Positions 25,837 through 35,450 of a stretch of DNA of 64,000 nt are shown here, piece after piece; position 1 is the first letter of the stretch, and the number at the start of each line of letters is the position of its first letter. The notes below the pieces were generated by a model. That model was not told the DNA's origin. It made no database searches and saw only the letters and a list, made by a program, of their open reading frames with translations. Origin of the DNA: Oceanihabitans sediminis (GTDB taxonomy: Bacteria > Bacteroidota > Bacteroidia > Flavobacteriales > Flavobacteriaceae); NCBI RefSeq assembly GCF_003337215.1, contig NZ_QPIG01000002.1, positions 434,001 through 498,000 on the forward strand, given 5' to 3'. A program made the translations under genes and the position numbers.

Positions 25837-26898
25837 TTGAAAAACACCTTACTTAACTTTTTATTATTCATATTTTCTTTAAGTCTATATGCGCAGGTAC
25901 CTGCTTATTATAGCGAAATAGATTTTTCACAAGACAGCGATAATTTAAAACAACAATTATCCATTTTAATAACCAATACGCATACAACCCTACTTCCATA
26001 TACAAGTTCGTATACAGACACTTGGGACGTATTAAAGCAGTCGGATATAGAGATCATTAATTCTGATAATATTTATCTTGTATACGGATATAATGATAGG
26101 GATACAGACGTTTCTAACGATAAATTAAGAGACAAAAGTCTTTCTTGTCATAGTAACTCCTGCTACGGTTTATGGAATAGAGAGCATGTGTTTCCAAAAT
26201 CTTTGGCAAACCCAAGATTAGACACTAGTTACCCTAGCGCAGGAACAGATGCTCATAATTTAAGACCTGCAGATTCTCAAATGAACTCTTCAAGAAGTAA
26301 TCGTGTGTTTGCTTTAGGATCAGAAAACTCTAATATAACGCCACAGGGTCATTTTTTTCCTGGTGAAGAATGGAAAGGTGATATTGCACGTATTATCATG
26401 TATATGTACCTACGCTACCCTCCACAATGTAAGCCTAACGATGTAGCTTACAGTACAAACAATTACCATACAGATATGCCTGATATCTTTTTAGAATGGA
26501 ATGTAGAAGACCCTGTGTCTGAATTTGAAACACATAGAAATAAAACTATTGCTAGTTATCAAGGAAACAGAAATCCTTTTATTGATAACCCATATTTAGC
26601 AACGCTAATTTGGGGAGGAACTGCTGCAATAGATTCTTGGGAGACTTTAAGTGTAGAAGAAAAAGTAAATAATAAAGAAAAAATAAGTGTGTACCCTAAC
26701 CCTACTTCTTCTACTTTAAATCTCAAAAACAATAGCAATTCAGATATTGAAACCAAAATTTATACAATAGACTGTAAACTAATAGAAACTAAAAGGAGTA
26801 ACAATAAAATAGATGTTAGCAAATTAGAGAGTGGTCTTTATTTCCTAAATATCAAACAAGACAATCAAACACAGACTATCCCCTTTATTAAAAATTAG
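25837..26898 (+). CDS. secreted endonuclease I with type IX sorting domain, TTG start
   Basis: A 353-residue protein. The start is TTG at 25837, giving a signal peptide (KNTLLNFLLFIFSLSLYAQ). The central region is endonuclease I (EndA/Vvn type, His-Me finger): LWNREHVFPKSLA with the catalytic His, then GTDAHNLRPAD and MNSSRSN for Mg binding. The last 80 residues are a type A T9SS sorting domain: ISVYPNPTSSTLNLKNNS, then DVSKLESGLYFLNI. It degrades extracellular DNA, probably for nutrients or biofilm release. Confidence 0.9.
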   Translation: MKNTLLNFLLFIFSLSLYAQVPAYYSEIDFSQDSDNLKQQLSILITNTHTTLLPYTSSYTDTWDVLKQSDIEIINSDNIYLVYGYNDRDTDVSNDKLRDKSLSCHSNSCYGLWNREHVFPKSLANPRLDTSYPSAGTDAHNLRPADSQMNSSRSNRVFALGSENSNITPQGHFFPGEEWKGDIARIIMYMYLRYPPQCKPNDVAYSTNNYHTDMPDIFLEWNVEDPVSEFETHRNKTIASYQGNRNPFIDNPYLATLIWGGTAAIDSWETLSVEEKVNNKEKISVYPNPTSSTLNLKNNSNSDIETKIYTIDCKLIETKRSNNKIDVSKLESGLYFLNIKQDNQTQTIPFIKN

Positions 26899-26915
26899 TT
26901 TGGTTTAAATAAAAA

Positions 26916-26950
26916 AATTCGGTGCTTCACTAATAATAAAACACCGAATT
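26916..26950. terminator. convergent terminator
   Basis: AATTCGGTG at 26916-26924 pairs with CACCGAATT at 26942-26950. Seven A bases precede it, giving a U-tract for the minus-strand transcript of the universal stress gene; it lies between convergent genes. Confidence 0.75.
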
Positions 26951-26979
26951 CATAAAATAAATACACTAATACTATTTTA

Positions 26980-27798
26980 TTACATTTTAAAAGTAATTAC
27001 CGGACGTCTTGAGTGGTTTGCTACGTCTTCAGAAACACTACCTTTAATAAAGTGATTTAATCCTTTTCTTGCATTCGTTATTACAGCAATTAAATCTGCA
27101 TCTACCATATCTGCATATTGAATAATACCATCTTCAATAGTATAACCAGCTATAAACTCTACCTGATCAGACCCTCCTGCAGCTGTAAATTCTTTTACTT
27201 TTTTATTGAAAACTTTAGAGCTTATAAACCTTTTGTTTGGTCCATTAACATAAACTAGTTTTACGCTACTACCAAGTTTTGAAAGTAGGCTTGCTGCTTT
27301 CTTATACGTATCGATACTTTCTATACTAAGGTCTGTTGCTAAAACAACATCTTTAAGTGTAAAGTCTATTGGCTCTGTTTTTACAATTAACACAGGAGTG
27401 CTGCTGTTTCTAACCATTTTTTCTGCGTTAGAACCAGCAAATATACCGTCTTGAAGTGTAAGACCTTGAGATCCCATGATAATTAAATCTGCTTGTAACT
27501 CTTTAGCTACAGCATCAACTTCACTATAAACTTTGTGTTTTTTAATTACAGGTACTACTTCAATTCCTTTCAAATAATCTTTATCTAAAAAAGCTTCAAA
27601 TTTCTTTCTTGCTAAAGCAAGCATGAACATCATTTCGTTTTGGGTATCTGAACTAGAAATAGAAATTATAGAATCTGATAACTCTAACATATGCAAAACA
27701 TGTAAGGTTGCCCCATGCTTTTTTGCTAGTATAGCTCCTGTTTGTAATGCGTATTCAGATTGTTGAGAGAAATCAACTGGAATGATAATGTTTTTCAT
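26980..27798 (-). CDS. universal stress protein, tandem UspA
   Basis: A 272-residue protein with two UspA domains. Domain 1 runs from MKNIIIPVDFSQQSEYALQ to about 145 and has the ATP-binding G-x2-G-x9-G-S/T form in MGSQGLTLQDGIFAGSNAEK with SSTPVLIVK. Domain 2 ends NHFIKGSVSEDVANHSRRPV, a degenerate copy of the same loop. It is downstream of the MscS gene on the same strand (53-base gap), so both may be co-expressed under stress. Confidence 0.9.
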   Translation of the reverse strand: MKNIIIPVDFSQQSEYALQTGAILAKKHGATLHVLHMLELSDSIISISSSDTQNEMMFMLALARKKFEAFLDKDYLKGIEVVPVIKKHKVYSEVDAVAKELQADLIIMGSQGLTLQDGIFAGSNAEKMVRNSSTPVLIVKTEPIDFTLKDVVLATDLSIESIDTYKKAASLLSKLGSSVKLVYVNGPNKRFISSKVFNKKVKEFTAAGGSDQVEFIAGYTIEDGIIQYADMVDADLIAVITNARKGLNHFIKGSVSEDVANHSRRPVITFKM

Positions 27799-27851
27799 AA
27801 TAAATTGGTTTTGCCTAAATATATTAAGAATTATTTAATTGTAAGCAGAGT

Positions 27852-28952
27852 TTAGTTTTCTTTAGCTTTTTCTGTTTCATTTTTAATATAAACAGTTCTA
27901 GTAGGAAATGCTAAACCGACACCTTCTGCATCAAATCGCTTTTTTGTACTCTCAAAAACATCACATTTTAAAGTAAAAGCATTTCCAAAAGTTTCCGCCC
28001 AAGCCCAAGCTCTAATGGTTACAGATGAATCATTAAATCTCGTTAAAGCTGTTTTTACCATTGGTAAACCATCTTTCTTATCAGCCTCTGTTCTGTTATC
28101 AAAAATAAATGGATGTTTCTCACATTCTTCTCGAAGTATTTTCTTTGCTAGCTCAACATTACTGTCGTAGGTAATTCCCAATTCAATATGTTCACAGCAT
28201 TTCTTTTCTCCAAGGTCGTAGTTAATTAACTTCTCTTTGTTTATAATCGCATTAGGAATTACAATCATTTTATTCTCAAAGTTTCTAATAACAGTATGAC
28301 GCAAAGTAATATCTGTTACAGTTCCAACCATTGTATCGGTTACCTTAATGACATCGCCAATTTTAAAAGGTTTAAATGAAATGATAAACACCCCTCCTAC
28401 AAGGTTAGATAATGCTTCTTGAGATGCAACACCCGCAATAATAGCAATAACTCCTGCTCCACCTAAAGCTGTTTGTGCAACACTTTTCATAGAAGGAAAA
28501 GCCATTAACCCAACAAGAACTCCTATAAAACAAATAGTAAAAACAGCTACGTAACGTAAAAACCTATAGCTTGTTGCATCATAATCTAAAGAAACTTTCT
28601 CTTCTATTTTCTGCTTAAACCATACATTACAACCAGTAGCTAATATGATGGTAATAACCGCTACAAAACCTAAATAACTAATTAGCTTAAAATAACCTAC
28701 AAGTACAATGTCTGTTTCGCGATCTACAAAAACAAAAGATACAGCTATAAAAGCAAGCAATAACCAAAGAGTATTTAAGACCTTTTTCATTATGGTTAAA
28801 GATCTTCCTGAAGAGTGTGAAAACTGCTCTGACTTTTTCTTTAATAACCACTTATGAAGAACATTTGTCAACATACGAAGTAGCATAAATGCTACTAAAA
28901 CTATAGCTATATAGATAAGATGTGACTTGTATGCTTCTAATAATTCTGTCAT
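27852..28952 (-). CDS. MscS-type mechanosensitive ion channel
   Basis: A 366-residue protein with about four N-terminal membrane helices and the MscS pore helix and vestibule: GGAGVIAIIAGVASQEALSN is the glycine/alanine-packed TM3, followed by GVFIISFKPFKIGDVIKV and VIPNAIINKEKLINYD in the beta domain. The C-terminal alpha/beta domain is present. It releases solutes on hypo-osmotic shock at the inner membrane. It precedes the universal stress gene. Confidence 0.9.
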   Translation of the reverse strand: MTELLEAYKSHLIYIAIVLVAFMLLRMLTNVLHKWLLKKKSEQFSHSSGRSLTIMKKVLNTLWLLLAFIAVSFVFVDRETDIVLVGYFKLISYLGFVAVITIILATGCNVWFKQKIEEKVSLDYDATSYRFLRYVAVFTICFIGVLVGLMAFPSMKSVAQTALGGAGVIAIIAGVASQEALSNLVGGVFIISFKPFKIGDVIKVTDTMVGTVTDITLRHTVIRNFENKMIVIPNAIINKEKLINYDLGEKKCCEHIELGITYDSNVELAKKILREECEKHPFIFDNRTEADKKDGLPMVKTALTRFNDSSVTIRAWAWAETFGNAFTLKCDVFESTKKRFDAEGVGLAFPTRTVYIKNETEKAKEN

Positions 28953-29021
28953 TTTATTTCAATAGGTTTTAAAACTACTTATTTCATTTACTAAAGATAA
29001 ACAAAGTAATGCTATTATACA

Positions 29022-30428
29022 TTACTTCCACCCACCTCCAAGTGCTTGATATAAATCAATAATAGCTTGTAACTGACTGTTTTTTGCAGTAACTAATCCT
29101 AAACTTGAATTAAGTGCATTTTCTTCTGCTCTTAATACTTCTAAATAATTAGCTAAACCGTTGTTTAATAATTCTTCTGAATAATCTGTAGCTACATCGT
29201 AGGCATCAAATTCTTTTTGTTTGATTTCGATTTTTTCTGAAGCTGCATTATACGCATACATTGCATCAGAAACTTCTTTTGAAGCTACTAATAAAGATTG
29301 TACAAAGTTTAAACGAGCTTGTTCTTGTCTAGCTTCTGAAACCTCGTATTGCGTTTTAATTTTTCTTCCATTTAAAATTGGTTGTGCTATTCCTCCAATA
29401 ACATTTGCAAACAGAGAGTTAGCGCTAAACAAATCTTCTAATTCTAAGCTTTGTAATCCTCCATTTGCTGATAAAGATAAAGAAGGATAAAAGTTAGTAC
29501 GTGCAACGTTAGTCAGTTCAAAGGCATTTCTTAAATTATATTCAGCTGCAATAACATCTGGCCTATTACTTAATAATTGCGCAGGAACACCGTGCGTAAG
29601 TTCTGTATCAATTTTCTGCTCCGCTAAAGTTCCTCTTTCTATTTCTTTTGGCATGTCTCCTAAAAGAATAGATAAGGTATTTTCTAAAATATGCGATTGC
29701 TGTTTTAAATCAACTAAAAGAGCTTGCGCTGTATAAAGCTGTGCTTCGGTTTGCTTTACACCAACTTCTGTTACACTTCCAGCTTCTTTTAAAGCTTTAG
29801 AAGTTTCTAATCCATTCTCTCTAGTTTTAATAGTTTGCTCTGTAATTTTGATTTGCTCATCTACAGCAAGCAATTGATAATAAACGGAAGCAATATTTGC
29901 TATTAAACGAGTTTTAACGGCTTTATGTGCTGCTACTGTTTGCAAATAACTTGCTTGAAAAGCGCGCTCATTAGATCTAATTTTACCCCAAATATCTGCC
30001 TCCCATGATAAAGCTCCAGAGAGTTCATATTGGTCTAAAGAACTACCAAATGCTCCCATCTGACTGTTTTTAGACATTTCTTGATGTGTATATTTTGCAT
30101 TTGCAGATAAAGTTGGATAATATCCAGCTTTACCTTGTTTGAAATAAGCTTCAGAAGCTACGATTTGCTGTAAAGCTACACGGATGTCGATATTATTTGC
30201 TAATCCTTTCTCTATGTGCTTCGTAAGAACAGGATCGGTAAATATTTCTTTCCAAGAAACATCTGCTATAGTCAAGCTATCTTCAGCAATGTTATCTGTT
30301 CTAAACTTCGCTTCGTCTATATTTAATTCTGTTAATTCTGGTTGCGTATATTCTTTCGCTACAAAACAAGATTGAAGCGTTAGCATTAAAGCAATAAACG
30401 AACTGAATTTTATAATTGTATTTTTCAT
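29022..30428 (-). CDS. RND efflux outer membrane factor (TolC/NodT family)
   Basis: A 468-residue outer-membrane lipoprotein. The signal peptide ends at the lipobox LTLQSC (C21). Two repeats of the OEP domain follow, with coiled-coil-forming helices (for example KQTEAQLYTAQALLVDLKQQ) and the family phrase LLSNRPDVIAAEYNLRNA. It forms the exit duct for the RND pump encoded just upstream with a 27-base gap. Last gene of the efflux operon. Confidence 0.92.
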   Translation of the reverse strand: MKNTIIKFSSFIALMLTLQSCFVAKEYTQPELTELNIDEAKFRTDNIAEDSLTIADVSWKEIFTDPVLTKHIEKGLANNIDIRVALQQIVASEAYFKQGKAGYYPTLSANAKYTHQEMSKNSQMGAFGSSLDQYELSGALSWEADIWGKIRSNERAFQASYLQTVAAHKAVKTRLIANIASVYYQLLAVDEQIKITEQTIKTRENGLETSKALKEAGSVTEVGVKQTEAQLYTAQALLVDLKQQSHILENTLSILLGDMPKEIERGTLAEQKIDTELTHGVPAQLLSNRPDVIAAEYNLRNAFELTNVARTNFYPSLSLSANGGLQSLELEDLFSANSLFANVIGGIAQPILNGRKIKTQYEVSEARQEQARLNFVQSLLVASKEVSDAMYAYNAASEKIEIKQKEFDAYDVATDYSEELLNNGLANYLEVLRAEENALNSSLGLVTAKNSQLQAIIDLYQALGGGWK

Positions 30429-30455
30429 TTCTTTAAAATTTTCAAAAATTAATGC

Positions 30456-33400
30456 TTAAGCTTCTTCTGTTACTACTGCTGGTTTTGTACTCACTTTTTC
30501 GTGTAACCATTGGAATAATATATACAGAATAGGAATAATAAATAAACCTAAAATAGTACCAATTACCATTCCTCCTACAGCTCCAGTACCAATTGCACGG
30601 TTTCCTTCTGCTCCAACTCCTGTTGCAATTACTAATGGTGTTAAACCGAAGATAAATGCAAGAGATGTCATTAAAATTGGTCTTAAACGTGCTTTAGCTC
30701 CTTCAAATGCTGCATCAGCAATACTTAATCCTTGACGTCTTCTTTGAATAGCAAACTCCACAATTAGAATCGCGTTTTTCGCTAATAAACCAATTAACAT
30801 GACCAGTGCAATTTGGAAATAAATATTGTTCTCTAATCCAGACAACTTGGTAGTTATAAATGCTCCAAAGATTCCTAACGGTAATGATAAAATAACTGCA
30901 AACGGAATTAAGTAACTCTCATATTGCGCTGCTAATAAGAAGTACACGAATACAACAACTAATATTAAAATCATAGTTGTTTGGTTTCCTGCTGCTAACT
31001 CCTCACGAGTTAAACCGGAATATACCGTTGTATAATTACTTGGTAAAGAAGCAGCAACTTCTTCTACAGCTGCAATACCATCTCCAGTACTAAATCCAGG
31101 ATTTAAAGCTCCTGTAATAGATGTAGAGTTAAATAAGTTGAAACGAGTTACCGATTGTGGTCCAAAATCACGTTCTAAGGTTACGAATTGTGTAATTGGC
31201 GCCATTTCTCCAGAACCAGTTTTTACATACAAGTTATTTAAGGCTTGCTTATCTGCTCTATCTTCTGGTTTTGCTTGAATATAAACTCTAAACTGTTTAC
31301 CGAAACGAGAGAAATCTGCAGCATAAACACTACCTATATAACCTTGCATAGTATTAAAAATACTATTGATATTTACACCATATTCCTTTGCAAGTGGCAC
31401 ATTGATATCTAACTTATACTGTGGATATCTTGTACTAAATGAAGAGTTTGCATATTGAAACTCAGGTCTCATACTTAAGTTTCTAATAAACTCTTGGTTA
31501 GCAGCATCTAAATCTGTAAAACTTCCTCCAGAACGATCTAATAAGTTCACTTCTACACCAGCAGAATTTCCGAATCCTGGAATACTTGGTGGAGAGAAGA
31601 ATATAATCTTAGCTTCTGGAATTGTAGCGGCCATACCAAATAACTGACCAATAATAGCTTTTGCTGAAGTAGCTTCAGTAGTACGTTCTTCCCAGTTTTT
31701 AAGTTTAATAAATCCTAAACCGTAGTTACTACCTTCACCACTAATTAAACTTCTACCATTTACCAAAGTAACAGCTTCAACTCCTTCAATTTGTCTAATC
31801 TTTTTGCTTAACATTTCGTTTACCTCAGCAGTTCTATCTACAGATGCTCCTGTTGGTAATTCGATATTTGTAAAGATAATTCCTCTATCCTCATCTGGAA
31901 CGAAACCAGTTGGTGTTGTATTTGCAGCATACCAAATTCCTACTACTGCTCCTACAAGAATAACAACATTGATCCATTTGTGTCTATATAAGAAACCTAA
32001 TGACTGACCGTATTTTCTAGTCATTGCACTAAAACCTCTGTTAAATGCATCATAGAAACGCTGTAACATAGATTTCTTTTTATCTTCTTCGGAATGTGGT
32101 TTTAAGAAAATAGCACATAAAGCAGGACTCAGTGTTAATGCGTTTACTGCAGAAATCATAATAGCTACAATAAGTGTAACACCAAATTGTTCATAGAAAA
32201 CTCCTGTTGGACCTGTGATAAATGTTACCGGAACGAATACCGCTGCCATTACTAAAGTAATAGAAACAATTGCTCCAGAAATTTCACTCATCGCTGTTAT
32301 TGTTGCTTTCTGCACATCTTTTGCTCCTTCATCAATCTTAGCATGTACGGCTTCTACCACAACAATGGCATCATCTACCACAATACCAATGGCAAGCAGT
32401 AAGGCGAATAAGGTTAATAAGTTAATAGAGTAACCGAATAAATTCAGGAAAAAGAAAGTACCAACAATAGATACCGGAACCGCAATTGCCGGAATTAATG
32501 TGGATCTGAAATCTTGTAAAAACAAGAATACAACTAAGAAAACTAATATAAAGGCTTCAATTAAAGTAGAAACTACCTTATTTACCGAAGCATTTAAGAA
32601 TTCATTTGTGTCATACGGAATCAGGTAATTAATTCCTTTTGGGAAATCTTTCTCTAAACTAGCTAATTCTGTTTTTACTTCTTCAATAATTGCTTGTGCA
32701 TCGGAACCTTTTGTTTGAAAAACCCCTAAAGCAACAGCTGGATTACCATTTGTTTTTGCACTAGAAGCGTAAGACAAGGCATCTAATTCAATTTCAGCTA
32801 CATCTTTTAATCTTAAGAATTCACCATTACCTAAAGATTTAATGATAATATTCTCATACTGTTCTTGGTTATTAAAACGTCCATCGTAAGTAATTACATA
32901 CGAAAAAGATTCTCCACTGTTTTCACCTAGTGTACCTGCAGCTACTTCCTGACTCTGCTCATTAATAGCAGCAGAAATATCTGAAGGAGCTAAACCGTAT
33001 GCCGCTAACTTATCTGGCTTAATCCAAATACGCATTGCGTAGTCTTTACCACCAAAAATAGATACATTACCAACCCCTTTTACACGTTGGAAAGCTGGTA
33101 CTACGTTAATCTTTAAGTAGTTTTGAAGATAAGTATCGTTATAAGCTTCGTTTTCACTAAAGAAACTAATAAACATTAACGCACTAGTTTGTTGTTTTTG
33201 CGTTAAAACTCCTGTTTGTCTAACAGCAGCAGGTAATAATGGATTTGCACGTGCTACACGGTTTTGAACGTTTACAGCTGCAATATCTGGATCAACATCT
33301 TGATCAAAATACACAGTGATACTTGCCGTACCTGAGTTTGTTGCAGTAGAAGTAATATATGTCATTCCTTCTACCCCATTAATTTGTTCTTCAATAGGAA

Positions 33401-33587
33401 TAATAACACTCTCTAATACTGTTGCAGCAGTTGCTCCTGGATAGGATGCTGAAACTTGAATGGTTGGAGGTGCAATATCTGGATATTGGGTTACAGAAAG
33501 GGATTGCAACCCTAAAATTCCCAATATTACTATAATGATGGAGATTACTGTAGAAAGTACAGGTCTCGTTATAAATGTTTTTAACAT
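30456..33587 (-). CDS. RND multidrug efflux permease, HAE1 family (AcrB-like)
   Basis: A 1043-residue inner-membrane proton antiporter with the normal AcrB length and duplicated 6-TM layout. TM1 is VLSTVISIIIVILGILGLQS; TM4 carries the proton-relay aspartates in GIVVDDAIVVVEAV; TM10 region has the Lys of LLAKNAILIVEFAIQRR. Large periplasmic loops between TM1-2 and TM7-8 are intact. It works with the adaptor and TolC partner on either side to expel hydrophobic drugs, detergents or bile-like compounds. Substrates are not predictable. Confidence 0.95.
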   Translation of the reverse strand: MLKTFITRPVLSTVISIIIVILGILGLQSLSVTQYPDIAPPTIQVSASYPGATAATVLESVIIPIEEQINGVEGMTYITSTATNSGTASITVYFDQDVDPDIAAVNVQNRVARANPLLPAAVRQTGVLTQKQQTSALMFISFFSENEAYNDTYLQNYLKINVVPAFQRVKGVGNVSIFGGKDYAMRIWIKPDKLAAYGLAPSDISAAINEQSQEVAAGTLGENSGESFSYVITYDGRFNNQEQYENIIIKSLGNGEFLRLKDVAEIELDALSYASSAKTNGNPAVALGVFQTKGSDAQAIIEEVKTELASLEKDFPKGINYLIPYDTNEFLNASVNKVVSTLIEAFILVFLVVFLFLQDFRSTLIPAIAVPVSIVGTFFFLNLFGYSINLLTLFALLLAIGIVVDDAIVVVEAVHAKIDEGAKDVQKATITAMSEISGAIVSITLVMAAVFVPVTFITGPTGVFYEQFGVTLIVAIMISAVNALTLSPALCAIFLKPHSEEDKKKSMLQRFYDAFNRGFSAMTRKYGQSLGFLYRHKWINVVILVGAVVGIWYAANTTPTGFVPDEDRGIIFTNIELPTGASVDRTAEVNEMLSKKIRQIEGVEAVTLVNGRSLISGEGSNYGLGFIKLKNWEERTTEATSAKAIIGQLFGMAATIPEAKIIFFSPPSIPGFGNSAGVEVNLLDRSGGSFTDLDAANQEFIRNLSMRPEFQYANSSFSTRYPQYKLDINVPLAKEYGVNINSIFNTMQGYIGSVYAADFSRFGKQFRVYIQAKPEDRADKQALNNLYVKTGSGEMAPITQFVTLERDFGPQSVTRFNLFNSTSITGALNPGFSTGDGIAAVEEVAASLPSNYTTVYSGLTREELAAGNQTTMILILVVVFVYFLLAAQYESYLIPFAVILSLPLGIFGAFITTKLSGLENNIYFQIALVMLIGLLAKNAILIVEFAIQRRRQGLSIADAAFEGAKARLRPILMTSLAFIFGLTPLVIATGVGAEGNRAIGTGAVGGMVIGTILGLFIIPILYILFQWLHEKVSTKPAVVTEEA

Positions 33588-33626
33588 GATTGCTTATGTT
33601 TTGATTTCGTTATGAAACACTAAAAT

Positions 33627-34769
33627 TTATTGAAACTCTGCTTTGATAGGTTCTGTTACGCTATCAAAATCTGTTTTTTGAGGCTCTACTGGTGTACCAT
33701 CACGAAGTTTACCAATACCAGTAACAATAACAGCTTCTCCTTTTTCTAGACCTGATTCAACAATAAATAAATTATCTGTTTTACCTTTAATTTTAATCGC
33801 TTTTGCTAATGCAAGCATTGCATTACTAGAGTCCTTTTTAACTGTATAAACAAATCTGCTATTTTGGTTTTCAAAAGTTGCCGATTGTGGAATCACTAAA
33901 ACATCTTCAAAAACAGTTGGTACTTTTAAGGTTCCACTATTTCCGTTGTTTAAAATTCCGCTTGCATTATCAAACAAAGCTCTAAAAGAAATAGTACCTG
34001 TTTGTTTGTTTACTTGTGAGTTGATGGTTTCAATTTTTCCTTTTGAAGCATATTCGCTTCCGTTTGCTAAAACTAAAGTTACTTTGTCAAGATTTTTGAT
34101 CTTTTCATCTTTTGTTTCTCCTTTAGCATTCTGAATAAAATCAATATACTCACTTTCGTTCATAGAAAAATAAGCAAATACATTACTAATATCTGAAACG
34201 GTAGTTAAAGGCATTTGATTTGAAGGACTAACTAACGACCCTTTTCTTAATCTTATTTCACCAACATAACCATCTACTGGACTTTTTATAGTACCATAAC
34301 CAATATTAGAAGCAATACTGTTATAACTACTTTTAGCTTGTTCTAACTTAGCTTTAGCAGTTTCTAATTGTACAGCACTAATAATATTTTTTTCTACTAA
34401 TGGTTTTAATTTATTCACCTCCACTTGAGCAGCATTTACATTAGCCCTTGCTGCTGCAGCATCTTGGTTCATAGATTGGGTTTCTAGTTTGAATAAGGTT
34501 TGACCTTTACGAACTTTCTGCCCTTCATCAACTAATACATCTGTGATATAACCTGTGATTTTAGCTCTAACTTCACTATTTACAACACCTTCAATACGGG
34601 TCGGGTATTCTTTATAAGTTGTAACTGTTTTAGTTGGCACTTCTATTACTGGTAATGGCATTGCTCTTTGCTGTGCAGCCATTGGGTTTTGAGATGCTTT
34701 ATCATCTCCGCAAGAAGTTGCTAAAAATAGCAACGAAATAGATAAAATGGATTTAGTGATTGTATTCAT
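33627..34769 (-). CDS. RND efflux periplasmic adaptor (membrane fusion protein)
   Basis: A 380-residue lipoprotein: signal peptide with lipobox LATSCGDD (C20). The HlyD/AcrA order is visible: beta-barrel start EGVVNSEVRAKITGYI, lipoyl half VDEGQKVRKGQTLFKLE, hairpin helices near 105-150, second lipoyl half TIKSPVDGYVGEIRLRKGSL, then the MFP barrel. It bridges the pump and the outer membrane channel. It starts 13 bases after the regulator gene. Confidence 0.93.
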   Translation of the reverse strand: MNTITKSILSISLLFLATSCGDDKASQNPMAAQQRAMPLPVIEVPTKTVTTYKEYPTRIEGVVNSEVRAKITGYITDVLVDEGQKVRKGQTLFKLETQSMNQDAAAARANVNAAQVEVNKLKPLVEKNIISAVQLETAKAKLEQAKSSYNSIASNIGYGTIKSPVDGYVGEIRLRKGSLVSPSNQMPLTTVSDISNVFAYFSMNESEYIDFIQNAKGETKDEKIKNLDKVTLVLANGSEYASKGKIETINSQVNKQTGTISFRALFDNASGILNNGNSGTLKVPTVFEDVLVIPQSATFENQNSRFVYTVKKDSSNAMLALAKAIKIKGKTDNLFIVESGLEKGEAVIVTGIGKLRDGTPVEPQKTDFDSVTEPIKAEFQ

Positions 34770-34782
34770 TTTTTGGTAGTGT

Positions 34783-35283
34783 TTATTTGCTTGTTTCTTT
34801 TAATTTTTCAAATTGTATTAAGGTGTCGTTCAATTTTGTTAATTGATCATGTAACAAGTCCTTGTATAAAGTGCCTATTGCTTTTTCAACTTCAAATTTA
34901 TTAGGATTATTATTTTCATTAAAATCATTTACCTTTTGGATAATTTTAAGCGACTTCTCTATAAGATGCGCCTGTTGTTCCATGGTGTTTTTAAGATAAT
35001 AATCCGATGTTCTAAAATATCTTTTCCGATCACCAGGCTTTGTGTAGTACTCTATATAATGTAATTGTAAAAGCACATTAACATTATTAGACACCGAGCT
35101 TTTACTTGCTTGCATGGCGCAAACAATGTTTTCAAAACTCATTCCTTCGCGAGAAGACAGAATTAGTAGCGCGTAAATTCTAGAAGCTAAAGGCGAAAGT
35201 CCTGCCCGCTCTTCTAAATACACCCCTACTTCTTCAATAAGTTGTTGCTTTTGGTTTGACAACTCCATTTTCTTAACTATCAT
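34783..35283 (-). CDS. GbsR/MarR-type transcriptional regulator of the efflux operon
   Basis: A 166-residue winged-helix protein: GLSPLASRIYALLILSSREG, then SFENIVCAMQASKSSVSNNV as the recognition helix-turn-helix, and a wing RKRYFRTSDYY. It has the GbsR-like layout with a long C-terminal helical dimerisation part. It is the first gene of the efflux operon and sits behind a perfect palindrome over its own promoter, so autoregulation is likely, with ligand binding releasing repression. Confidence 0.9.
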   Translation of the reverse strand: MIVKKMELSNQKQQLIEEVGVYLEERAGLSPLASRIYALLILSSREGMSFENIVCAMQASKSSVSNNVNVLLQLHYIEYYTKPGDRKRYFRTSDYYLKNTMEQQAHLIEKSLKIIQKVNDFNENNNPNKFEVEKAIGTLYKDLLHDQLTKLNDTLIQFEKLKETSK

Positions 35284-35297
35284 TTAAATTAACTTTG

Positions 35298-35333
35298 CAA
35301 AGATAGCTTTAGTTCGTTTACTTACGAACTAAA
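35298..35333 (-). promoter_or_regulatory. efflux operon promoter with palindromic operator
   Basis: On the minus strand the -7 element TATCTTTG (35305-35298) is preceded after two bases by the perfect palindrome TTTAGTTCGT-N6-ACGAACTAAA (35308-35333 on the plus strand). The -33 position (TTCG) falls in the far arm, so a bound regulator would cover the core promoter. ATG of the regulator is about 15 bases after the -7. Confidence 0.8.
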
Positions 35334-35384
35334 CAACGTTAAGTGTTTGTTAAAAATTTAATAGGTAAGATTGGAGATAAAAAA

Positions 35385-35423
35385 AACTAACTAAAAGACT
35401 GCCAATCAACCTTTTAATTAGTT
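35385..35423 (-). terminator. terminator of nhaA
   Basis: AACTAACTAAAAG (35385-35397) pairs with CTTTTAATTAGTT (35411-35423) with one mismatch; the preceding A-run is a U-tract on the minus strand. It lies 28 bases after the nhaA stop. Confidence 0.7.
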
Positions 35424-35450
35424 CATGTATTATTTGAGTAAGCTTATTAG